Part shown: positions 1 to 5,254 of the stretch, one piece after another
Layout of the letters: the number at the start of each line of letters is the position of its first letter
How positions within the stretch are numbered: position 1 is the first letter of the stretch
Assembly: GCA_031365725.1 (NCBI GenBank)
Contig: JANLYQ010000034.1
Location: 1 to 5,278 of the forward strand
From: JANLYQ01 sp031365725
Lineage (GTDB): Bacteria > Actinomycetota > Actinomycetes > JACCUZ01
Direction: 5' to 3'
DNA: 5,278 bases
The notes under the pieces: model-generated
The model's input: the letters and a program-made list of their open reading frames with translations, nothing else
Databases searched by the model: none
Told to the model about the DNA's origin: nothing
Translations under genes and position numbers: made by a program

Positions 1-100
1 CGTCGATGCGCACCCGTGGGGGGGAGCCGACCTTGCAGTGCAGGTCGGAACCGCCGCACTCGACGAGCGCGCGCAGGAAGGGCTCGATGGAGGTGGTCAC
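1..100 (-). CDS. pilT: PilT-type twitching motility ATPase, N-terminus only (cut by window edge)
   Basis: Only the first 33 codons are present; the gene continues beyond base 1. PilT is the hexameric cytoplasmic ATPase that powers type IV pilus retraction. Seen: the translation contains EPFLRALVECGGSDLHCKVG followed by SPPRVRID, matching the start of PilT's N-terminal domain (the family pattern is roughly L-x-x-x-V-x-x-G-x-SDLH-x-x-x-GxPP-x-x-R). The two cysteines flanking SDLH are less usual. The frame is open back to the TGA that ends the biotin carrier gene (155-157). In that interval the GTG at 100-98 is the only usual start codon, so it is chosen; a weak GAAGAG (107-112) lies 6 bases before it. 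The gap to the carrier gene is 54 bases, so the two are probably co-transcribed. The ATPase core (Walker A/B) lies outside the window. A PilB/GspE-type ATPase is less likely because those usually read SDIH. Confidence 0.8.
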   Translation of the reverse strand, partial: MTTSIEPFLRALVECGGSDLHCKVGSPPRVRID

Positions 101-154
101 GTTGTGCTCTTCGGCGTACGACGGCCGGTCCTTGACCGGTCCGAATGGGTCAAG

Positions 155-370
155 TCAGGAGATGACCGCGATCAGGTCGCCTTCCTGGACGACGTCACCC
201 TCGTTGACCGCCAGGCTGGAGACCGTGCCGTCACCCTCAGCGAGCACGGGGATCTCCATCTTCATCGACTCGAGGATCACCAGCGTGTCTCCGTCGGCCA
301 CCGTGTCGCCCTCGGCGACCAGCACCTTCCAGACGTTGGCCACCATCTCGGCTCGGACTTCCATCGCCAC
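155..370 (-). CDS. Stand-alone biotin carboxyl carrier protein (TB7.3-like), 71 aa
   Basis: This is a small cytoplasmic biotin carrier that ferries carboxybiotin from biotin carboxylase to a carboxyltransferase in an acyl-CoA carboxylase. Seen: it is a single biotinyl/lipoyl domain and nothing else. The biotinylation loop is ESMKMEIPV at residues 34-42, with the acceptor lysine at Lys37, and the C-terminus is EGDLIAVIS. From memory, length and sequence closely match Mycobacterium tuberculosis TB7.3 (Rv3221c, also 71 aa, with the same ESMKMEIPVLAE and GDLIAVIS blocks). It lacks the N-terminal Pro/Ala-rich linker of AccB from E. coli, so it is not a truncated AccB but the compact actinobacterial form. 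The GTG start at 370-368 is preferred over the ATG two codons later because AGGAG (376-380) sits 5 bases before the GTG. It lies 76 bases downstream of accC on the same strand, which points to co-expression with its enzyme partner. Confidence 0.93.
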   Translation of the reverse strand: MAMEVRAEMVANVWKVLVAEGDTVADGDTLVILESMKMEIPVLAEGDGTVSSLAVNEGDVVQEGDLIAVIS

Positions 371-375
371 GGGGG

Positions 376-383
376 CTCCTCTC
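376..383 (-). promoter_or_regulatory. Ribosome binding site of the biotin carrier gene
   Basis: On the minus strand the bases read GAGAGGAG. The AGGAG core ends 5 bases before GTG 370-368 and 11 bases before the in-frame ATG at 364-362, so it supports the GTG as the start. The rest of the 76-base gap after accC holds GC-rich palindromic patches (such as GGGCCC and CCGGCCGG) but no stem followed by a U-run, so I see no terminator. Confidence 0.65.
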
Positions 384-446
384 GAGCGGTTCGGCGACCG
401 TGCGGCCGGCCGGAGGCATCAAACCACAGGGCCCGGTCCCGACTGA

Positions 447-1862
447 TCAGGCGCGCATCCGGCCCACGATGCCGGTGTCGTAGTCACCTGAGACGAACTC
501 CGGGTGCTCCAGCAACTCGGCGAAGAACGGCAGGTTGCACTTGGGTCCCTCGACCAGGAACCCGGCCACCGCGACCCGCGCCCGCGCCAGCGCCTCGTCG
601 CGGTCCGCGCCGTGCACGATCAGCTTGGCCATCAGTGAGTCGTAGTGCGGGGTGACGATGTTGCCGGCCCGGTAACCCGAATCCACCCGTACGCCGGCAC
701 CGCCGGGCTCCTCCCACACCGAGATGGCTCCGGGGCCGGGCAGGAAGCGTTTCGGGTCCTCGGCGTTGATGCGCAGCTCGATGGCATGCCCGACCGGGGT
801 GACCGCGTCGGGATCGAAGGTCACCGGCAGTCCGGCCGCCACCCGCAGCTGCTGCTCGACCAGGTCGATGCCGGTGCACACCTCCGTGATGGGGTGCTCG
901 ACCTGCAGGCGGGTGTTCATCTCCAGGAACACCACCTCGCCGGACTCGACGTCGAGCAGGCACTCGACGGTGCCGGCGTTGCGATAGCCGACTGCTTGCG
1001 CGGCGCCGATCGCCGCAGCAAAGAGCTCGGCCCGCAGAGCCGGCGTGACGGCGGGTGACGGTGTCTCCTCGGCGACCTTCTGGTTGCGTCGCTGCACCGA
1101 GCAGTCCCGCTCCCCCAGCGCCACGACCCGACCGTCGGCAAGGCCCAGCACCTGCACCTCGACATGGCGCACCCGCGGGAAGAACCGCTCGATCAGCACC
1201 GCCGGATCACCGAACATCCGCTCGGCGAAGCCCCGCACCCGCTCGAGCTCGGTGCGCAGCGCCGGCTCGTCAGCAGCCACCGCCATGCCCATGCCGCCGC
1301 CGCCGGCTGAGGCCTTGACCATCACCGGGTAGCCGATGCCGCGGGCGGCCGTCACGGCTTCCTCGACGTCACCGACCGGCTCGGTGGTGCCACGCGAGAC
1401 GGGCACGCCGGCCGCCGCCACCAGGTTCCGGGCGGTGATCTTGTCGCCCATCGCGTCGATCGCCTCGGGCGACGGACCGATCCAGAGCAGACCGGCATCC
1501 TGCACCCGGCGGGCGAAGTCCGCGTTCTCGGCGAGGAAGCCGTAGCCGGGGTGGATCGCGCGGGCACCGGTCTCGGCGGCTGCTGCCAGCAGCGCGTCAG
1601 CGTTGCGATAGCTCTCCGCCGGGGCGGCCGGCCCGATCAGCACGGCGACATCGGCTTCGGCGACGTAGGGCAGGTCGGCGTCAGCCTCGGAGTAGACCGC
1701 GACCGCGCGCAGACCGAGTCGTTGCACGGTCGCGATGATGCGCCGGGCGATCTCACCGCGGTTGGCCACCAGGACTGTGGCGGGCAGGACGGCGTCGGGG
1801 AGGACGGCATCGGGCAGGACGGTGGCGGGTAGAGCAGGCTCGGGCGCGGCGAGGTCGGACAC
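447..1862 (-). CDS. accC: Acetyl/acyl-CoA carboxylase, biotin carboxylase subunit, 471 aa
   Basis: ATP-dependent carboxylation of biotin on a carrier protein using bicarbonate; this is the first half-reaction of acyl-CoA carboxylase (malonyl-CoA supply or a related acyl-CoA). Seen, numbered from GTG 1862: N-terminal fold with VLVANRGEIARRI (30-42) and HPGYGFLAEN (104-113). The ATP-grasp region includes Lys141, the glycine-rich loop KASAGGGGMGM (183-193), His233, and ERDCSVQRRNQK with Cys254. Later come Glu300, Glu314 in EMNTR, Arg318, Arg364 in RINAEDP, and PHYDSLMAKL in the C-terminal domain. These positions line up by constant offsets with the known E. coli AccC active-site residues, so the enzyme should be active. 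Length is slightly above the usual 445-450 because of about 20 extra N-terminal residues that include a pentapeptide repeat (LPATV/LPDAV). The start is GTG 1862-1860, backed by GGAGG (1872-1876), rather than the upstream TTG at 1883. It lacks a fused carrier domain; the separate carrier gene follows. Confidence 0.95.
   Translation of the reverse strand: MSDLAAPEPALPATVLPDAVLPDAVLPATVLVANRGEIARRIIATVQRLGLRAVAVYSEADADLPYVAEADVAVLIGPAAPAESYRNADALLAAAAETGARAIHPGYGFLAENADFARRVQDAGLLWIGPSPEAIDAMGDKITARNLVAAAGVPVSRGTTEPVGDVEEAVTAARGIGYPVMVKASAGGGGMGMAVAADEPALRTELERVRGFAERMFGDPAVLIERFFPRVRHVEVQVLGLADGRVVALGERDCSVQRRNQKVAEETPSPAVTPALRAELFAAAIGAAQAVGYRNAGTVECLLDVESGEVVFLEMNTRLQVEHPITEVCTGIDLVEQQLRVAAGLPVTFDPDAVTPVGHAIELRINAEDPKRFLPGPGAISVWEEPGGAGVRVDSGYRAGNIVTPHYDSLMAKLIVHGADRDEALARARVAVAGFLVEGPKCNLPFFAELLEHPEFVSGDYDTGIVGRMRA
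1771..1830. repeat. Four tandem 15-bp units at the 5' end of accC
   Basis: The plus strand shows four adjoining 15-base units starting at 1771, 1786, 1801 and 1816, with consensus AGGACGGCGTCGGGC and one to a few mismatches between copies. On the coding (minus) strand they encode the pentapeptide series LPATV, LPDAV, LPDAV, LPATV. The copy nearest the enzyme core (1771-1785) overlaps the conserved first strand (ATVLVANRGE), so the others look like duplications of it. Unit length is a multiple of three, so copy-number change would keep the frame. Confidence 0.85.
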
Positions 1863-1871
1863 GGCGGGCAG

Positions 1872-1876
1872 CCTCC
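1872..1876 (-). promoter_or_regulatory. Ribosome binding site of accC
   Basis: The minus strand reads GGAGG, 9 bases before GTG 1862-1860. It lies inside the longer frame that would start at TTG 1883, which argues against that TTG and fixes the start at 1862. Confidence 0.65.
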
Positions 1877-1898
1877 AGGGCAAGGACGGTCAGGCGGG

Positions 1899-1917
1899 CG
1901 ACACTACTGGGGTGTCG
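1899..1917. promoter_or_regulatory. Perfect 6-bp inverted repeat between divergent accC and the DUF5317 gene
   Basis: CGACAC (1899-1904) and GTGTCG (1912-1917) are perfect inverted arms around a 7-base spacer. The site fills the short divergent gap and runs into the proposed GTG start of the plus-strand gene. It could be an operator for one or both divergent genes, or a small hairpin affecting initiation of the DUF5317 gene. On the minus strand the left arm overlaps TAGTGT (1906-1901), which fits the loose TANNNT pattern of an actinobacterial -10 box for accC, but I see no matching -35 element. A 6-bp repeat is expected by chance fairly often in GC-rich DNA. Confidence 0.25.
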
Positions 1918-2499
1918 GACGAAGCCGTGGTGTGTCACAGAGCCGCGGCGTCTCCTCGCCCGCCGGTCCCTCGCCTGCGCGCTGTGCGACTGCTGGTCGC
2001 GGCGGCAGTCGTGCAGGTGCTCACGGCGGTGCTGGGCAGCGGGTCGGGGTGGGCGCGGGCGCTCGCGCTGGTCCTGACGACCGTGCTGGTAGGTCTGTTC
2101 CTCGGCGGCAACTCCCGGCTGCCCGGCGTACCGCTGATCGGGCTCGGCCTGTTGCTCAACGTCCTGGTCGTCGTCGCCAACGCCGCGATGCCGGTGTCGG
2201 TGACTGCCGCTGCGCGGGCCGGCATCAGCCGGGCGGATCTGCATCTGGGGTCCGATGCGTTGCACGAGGCGATCGGTCCGGGCACCCATCTGCGGCTGCT
2301 GGCTGACGTGGTGCCGGTCGCCCTGCCGTGGCGCCCGCAGGTGGTCAGCCCGGGTGACGTGCTGGTGGTTGCCGGGGTCGCGCTGTTGTCGCTCAGCCTG
2401 CGAAGCGCGCCGCGCGGCCGACGGTCTTGGTCAACGACTCGACCACCACCGGGTCGTACTCGTAGGCCATGCCCAACCGAAGGCGTTCGAGGGCGTTGA
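1912..2499 (+). CDS. DUF5317-like small integral membrane protein
   Basis: Function unknown; probably sits in the cytoplasmic membrane. Seen, numbered from GTG 1912 (195 aa): four likely membrane segments near residues 25-42, 49-65, 72-95 and 147-163. Between the third and fourth is the conserved-looking stretch NSRLPGVPLIGLGLLLN, then NAAMPVS (90-96), GPGTHL (122-127), LPWRP (138-142) and SPGDVL (146-151), a pattern I associate with the DUF5317 family. High third-position GC supports real coding on this strand. The start is uncertain: GTG 1912, 1927, 1930 and 1984 are all in frame and none has a strong ribosome site. Family members usually have another hydrophobic segment before this point, so the gene may be N-terminally shortened. 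The last 34 or so residues are Arg/Pro-rich and lie antisense to the end of the HD gene; they look like unselected read-on. It is divergent from accC and convergent with the HD gene. Confidence 0.72.
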   Translation: MSDEAVVCHRAAASPRPPVPRLRAVRLLVAAAVVQVLTAVLGSGSGWARALALVLTTVLVGLFLGGNSRLPGVPLIGLGLLLNVLVVVANAAMPVSVTAAARAGISRADLHLGSDALHEAIGPGTHLRLLADVVPVALPWRPQVVSPGDVLVVAGVALLSLSLRSAPRGRRSWSTTRPPPGRTRRPCPTEGVRGR

Positions 2500-3673
2500 G
2501 CCGGCGGCTGGTCTCCCACGAGTCGCCGACCAGGTCGTCGTAGGCGTTGACCGCCTTGATGATGCGCGCCGCCAGCGGCACGTCGCGGTCGTGCACGTCG
2601 TGCGCGCGCCGGTAGGGCTCGGCCTGCTGCGCGACGATGGCCGCGACCCCGTCGAGCACCCCGGTCTGCCGGATCACGTCCGCGCCGTACTCGGCGATGC
2701 GGCGCTGCTCGGCAGGGGCCGCAACGACCGTCGCGCCACCGGGGATCGGCTCGGAGAGCGAAAGCTGACCGATGTCGTGCATGAGGGCCGCGTACTCGAG
2801 GTCGCGTAGGTCACCATCGCTCATGCCGAGCTCGCGGCCGACGGCGGTGGCCAGCGAGCTGACGCGACGTGAGTGGCCGGACTCGGTGTAGCCGCCGAGC
2901 TCGGTGACCCGGGAGAGCGCGCGGATCGTCTGCAGGGACGACTCGCGCACAGCGGCGTAGCGGCGGAACGAGAACTGGGTGAGCAGCAGCGGCAGAACGA
3001 AGACCGGCAGTGCCCAGGCACCCATGATGGTCGCGGCAAGAGCGATGAGTGCGCCGGTCGCGCCGATGGCCGAGCCGATGCCGATCTGAGCTCGTGCCTC
3101 GTTGCGCAGCACGGCGAAGAACGGCGCCCGGTCGGTGCCGGCCCGCACCGCGGCGGCGAGGAGCGCGTCGACGACGAGACTGACGACGACGACGCCCATC
3201 AGGACGAGCGCGGTGCGTGCGTCCTGCATGCGGTCGACCCGGTCGGCGAGGCCGGTGCCGCGGAAGAAGCCCGCTGTGATGCCGATGCTGAGGATGCGGC
3301 GGGCCATGCTGTCGATGGCGGGGGCACGGCCGGTGACGGCGTGCGGCGCGACACCGACGATCATCGCGACAACCACCACAGCGACCACCTGCATGGACGA
3401 CTGCGCGGCGCCCGAGTCCTGAAAACGAGTGAGCAGCGCATAACCGAGGGCGCCAGCCGTCGCAATAGGTGCGGCGTCACGGCCACCGGGCAGGGTGATG
3501 CGCACGAGCTCGCCGATGGCGATGAAGACCCCGAACGACAACGCCACCGCCGGTGCCACGAAGCCACCGGGTGAACTGGTGATGACGACCGAGGCGACGC
3601 CGAGCAGCGCTGCGGCGGCAGCCACCACCACGGTGGTCCCCGAGTCGTCGAGGTGGCGACGCGCAAGGCTCAC
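2393..3673 (-). CDS. Membrane protein with degenerate HD-GYP-like domain, 426 aa
   Basis: A second, diverged copy of the architecture of the upstream gene. Seen: hydrophobic segments near residues 13-32, 39-58, 95-110, 154-176 and 197-232 form an N-terminal membrane region; a helical linker follows, and an HD domain spans about 250-420. Retained: SGHSRR (His267) and the HD pair His299-Asp300 in MHDIGQ. Changed relative to canonical HD-GYP: the Lys of HDIGK is Gln303; the RHP block reads RIAEYG, with no metal-binding His; the HHExxDGxGYP block is replaced by QQAEPYRRAHD; the later Asp motif survives only as NAYDD (376-380). It is therefore unlikely to hydrolyse c-di-GMP as a normal HD-GYP enzyme. 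It may be a regulatory partner, a nucleotide sensor or a simple HD hydrolase. The GTG start at 3673-3671 overlaps the upstream stop (GTGA), implying translational coupling. Its 3' end overlaps the convergent DUF5317 gene by 107 bp. Confidence 0.88.
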   Translation of the reverse strand: MSLARRHLDDSGTTVVVAAAAALLGVASVVITSSPGGFVAPAVALSFGVFIAIGELVRITLPGGRDAAPIATAGALGYALLTRFQDSGAAQSSMQVVAVVVVAMIVGVAPHAVTGRAPAIDSMARRILSIGITAGFFRGTGLADRVDRMQDARTALVLMGVVVVSLVVDALLAAAVRAGTDRAPFFAVLRNEARAQIGIGSAIGATGALIALAATIMGAWALPVFVLPLLLTQFSFRRYAAVRESSLQTIRALSRVTELGGYTESGHSRRVSSLATAVGRELGMSDGDLRDLEYAALMHDIGQLSLSEPIPGGATVVAAPAEQRRIAEYGADVIRQTGVLDGVAAIVAQQAEPYRRAHDVHDRDVPLAARIIKAVNAYDDLVGDSWETSRRLNALERLRLGMAYEYDPVVVESLTKTVGRAARFAG

Positions 3674-5112
3674 GACTGCTCCCGCACCAGCACCGCGGTC
3701 GGATCGTCGTGGTCCAGGTGGGCGTAGACGATGCCGTCGATGCCGTCGATGCCGTCGATGCCGTCGATGCCGTCGATGCCGGCTAGCTGGTCGAGCTCGG
3801 CGAGCTCCTGGTCGAAGACCTCGTCGGCGGCGACCGGCTGGTTACCGTTCGGGGTCGGCGCGTCGGGTGCCCAGCCGTGCTCGGCCACGCCGCGCACCAG
3901 AGCCTCCACCATGCGAGGGTCGAACTGTGTGCCGGAGCACCGACGCAACTCAGTGATCGCGTGCTCGATCGAGCGCGCCCCGCGGTAGGACCGGGTTGTG
4001 GTCATCGAGTCGAACGCGTCGGCCACGGCGATCACCCGGGCGAACTCGGGGATGTCGTCGCCGCGTAGGCCCATCGGATAGCCGAGGCCATCGAGACGTT
4101 CGTGGTGGTGCCGGATGCCGGCGTTGGCCTCGTCCAGGAAGTCGATCTCGCGGACGATCTCGAGACCCTGCTCCGGGTGGCGTTGGATCGCGGCGAACTC
4201 CTCCTCGGTGAGGCCGCCCGCCTTCTGCAGCAGCCGGGTCGGGACCCCGAGCTTGCCGATGTCGTGCAGCATGCCGGCGTAGCGCAGCGAGCCGACCCGG
4301 TCTTCGCGCATGCCGATCGCGCGGGCGATGAGCACCGAGGCTGACGACACGCGCTCGCTGTGGCCGCGGGTATAGAGGTCTTTGGTCTCTACGGCAGCCA
4401 TCAGGGCGCGCACGGTGCTGTCGTAGGCGCGCTGCTCCTCGGCGTACTGCGCGTAGGCCCAGCGCGCCACGAACAACGGCAGGAGCAGCAAGAGAGCAGC
4501 GAGTGGACCGACTCCGACTGGGATCCAAAGTACGGCGAGAAGAACACCAAATAGGCCGTAGGCAAGGTAGGAGGAGACAGACCGAGCCATCGTTCCTTGC
4601 CACACGACGAGCGGTGAGACTCTCTGATGAAGTCCCACGACGACCGCTACCAAGGCACCGTTGACGGCGCAGTGGACAACATCGGCTGCCAAGATTGGCA
4701 ACAGAACGCTCGGGAAGCTGTCCGTCCCTAGGTGCGTGGTGCCGCCGAGGAACTCGTAGGCACCGCCCGCCGCGCCACCAGCAAGGGCTAGTTGCGCGCC
4801 GTTGAAGATGCGCTTCACCGGGGCCGTGTGGTCACGCTCAAGCGCGAATGCCGCAGTCCAAGCCACCAAGACAGCACCTGAGGTACCCACCATCGGAATA
4901 GCCGCAAGGGTGGTTACAGAACCTAGAGAGATAGAAAGCAGATCTCTGCTGCCTCGTGCAAGAAGTGACTCTCCGACGATGTGCAGCCCAATCAGCACCG
5001 CGACGGTGACCAGGGCCGTCGGCCGGTGAATCCAAGAGACGCCGATCAATACGCAGGCGGATGCCACGATTATTACGACGTAGAGCCGTGCCGACACGGG
5101 CAGCCCGCGCAT
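3670..5112 (-). CDS. Membrane-anchored HD-GYP protein, predicted c-di-GMP phosphodiesterase, 480 aa
   Basis: Predicted to hydrolyse the second messenger cyclic di-GMP from the inner face of the membrane. Seen, numbered from ATG 5112: an N-terminal region of several membrane helices (about 8-28, 32-52, 57-90, 136-160, 180-216) with the motif KRIFNGAQLAL (100-110), which I recall from actinobacterial HD-GYP sensors. A short linker follows, then the catalytic domain (about 228-412). All signature elements are present: RGHSERV (His251), HDIGK (His283, Asp284, Lys287), RHPEQG (His312), HHERLDGLGYP (336-346) and VADAFDSMT (Asp365). The C-terminal tail (about 413-480) is acidic and carries five GID repeats. 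The ATG at 5112-5110 is preferred over the longer frame from GTG 5178 because GGGGAGGA sits 5 bases before it. The stop overlaps the start of the next gene (GTGA). The membrane half is lower in GC than the catalytic half. The input signal is unknown. Confidence 0.94.
   Translation of the reverse strand: MRGLPVSARLYVVIIVASACVLIGVSWIHRPTALVTVAVLIGLHIVGESLLARGSRDLLSISLGSVTTLAAIPMVGTSGAVLVAWTAAFALERDHTAPVKRIFNGAQLALAGGAAGGAYEFLGGTTHLGTDSFPSVLLPILAADVVHCAVNGALVAVVVGLHQRVSPLVVWQGTMARSVSSYLAYGLFGVLLAVLWIPVGVGPLAALLLLLPLFVARWAYAQYAEEQRAYDSTVRALMAAVETKDLYTRGHSERVSSASVLIARAIGMREDRVGSLRYAGMLHDIGKLGVPTRLLQKAGGLTEEEFAAIQRHPEQGLEIVREIDFLDEANAGIRHHHERLDGLGYPMGLRGDDIPEFARVIAVADAFDSMTTTRSYRGARSIEHAITELRRCSGTQFDPRMVEALVRGVAEHGWAPDAPTPNGNQPVAADEVFDQELAELDQLAGIDGIDGIDGIDGIDGIVYAHLDHDDPTAVLVREQS
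3731..3781. repeat. 9-bp tandem repeat coding (Gly-Ile-Asp)n in the HD-GYP tail
   Basis: Five exact copies of ATGCCGTCG on the plus strand (units starting at 3731, 3740, 3749, 3758 and 3767) plus a six-base partial copy at 3776-3781. On the coding minus strand this gives GIDGIDGIDGIDGIDGI, residues 445-461 of the HD-GYP protein. The copies are base-identical, which points to recent slippage expansion rather than old protein repeats; copy-number change preserves the frame. Confidence 0.97.
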
Positions 5113-5117
5113 GTGGA

Positions 5118-5125
5118 TCCTCCCC
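5118..5125 (-). promoter_or_regulatory. Strong ribosome binding site of the HD-GYP gene
   Basis: The minus strand reads GGGGAGGA, 5 bases before ATG 5112-5110. This is the strongest ribosome site in the window and decides the start of the HD-GYP gene against the upstream GTG at 5178. Confidence 0.8.
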
Positions 5126-5142
5126 GTCCCCGTGTCGAGCCC

Positions 5143-5192
5143 AAGGCGCAGACAGCGTGATGGGGATCGGCAGCACACCTACTGGGCGCCTT
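5143..5192 (-). promoter_or_regulatory. Possible long-range hairpin in the leader between micro-ORF and HD-GYP gene
   Basis: On the minus strand AAGGCGC (5192-5186) begins within the micro-ORF stop codon and is perfectly complementary to GCGCCTT (5149-5143), with 36 bases between. The arm bases also allow a competing 5-bp pairing (TGGGC complement at 5183-5187 with 5139-5143). No U-run follows, so it is not an intrinsic terminator. A leader structure coupled to translation of the micro-ORF is conceivable, but 7 bp over a 36-base loop is weak evidence. Confidence 0.2.
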
Positions 5193-5254
5193 CACCATTT
5201 CCAGCTTGCACCGGACTGAAGGAACTGCTCGACAGCGGACACGATCTTCTTCAT
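5192..5254 (-). CDS. Micro-ORF for a 20-aa amphipathic peptide, or the C-terminal end of an upstream gene
   Basis: Seen: ATG 5254-5252 to TGA 5194-5192 encodes MKKIVSAVEQFLQSGASWKW. Two lysines follow the start. Hydrophobic residues fall at 1, 4, 5, 8, 11, 12 and 16 and polar ones at 2, 3, 6, 9, 10, 13 and 14, so residues 1-16 would form an amphipathic helix, ending in the aromatic tail WKW. A purine-rich stretch AAGGGG lies 12 bases before the ATG and a closer GAG 7 bases before it, so the ribosome site is modest. It ends 79 bases before the HD-GYP gene on the same strand. Caveat: the frame is open upstream to the window edge (eight more codons, including the rare AGA and ACA), so this could be the C-terminus of a longer protein. 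I do not recognise the family. If real, candidate roles are a membrane-active or signalling peptide, or a regulatory leader peptide for the HD-GYP operon. Confidence 0.45.
   Translation of the reverse strand: MKKIVSAVEQFLQSGASWKW

Noticed and set aside
371..446. Terminator between accC and the biotin carrier gene
   Set aside because: There are GC-rich palindromic patches but no stable stem followed by a U-run; the genes are functionally paired and likely co-transcribed.
38..655. Plus-strand open frame of 205 codons at the left edge
   Set aside because: It crosses the pilT, biotin carrier and accC genes in antisense and ends in low-complexity Arg/Pro/Ala; a shadow frame.
1863..1883. Longer accC starting at TTG 1883
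   Set aside because: A GGAGG at 1872-1876 lies inside this extension at proper distance from GTG 1862, and biotin carboxylases need no such extension.
1735..1911. Upstream extension of the plus-strand DUF5317 reading frame into accC
   Set aside because: It lies antisense to the conserved 5' end of accC, has no hydrophobic or family-like content, and mirrors the accC repeat; the gene more plausibly starts at or after 1912.
2873..3574. Long plus-strand open frame of 233 codons
   Set aside because: It is antisense to the HD gene, lacks recognisable domains, and is rich in Asp, Gly, Arg and His as expected from shadow frames in GC-rich DNA.
3731..3781. Short CRISPR-like array
   Set aside because: The 9-bp units are directly adjacent with no spacers and lie in frame inside a coding region.
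3731..3988. Plus-strand frame beginning with an MPS tripeptide repeat
   Set aside because: This is the antisense reading of the GID repeat in the HD-GYP gene, whose catalytic motifs prove the minus strand is coding.
5113..5178. Longer HD-GYP protein starting at GTG 5178
   Set aside because: The extension is Cys/Arg-rich and not membrane-like, and contains the strong ribosome site for ATG 5112.
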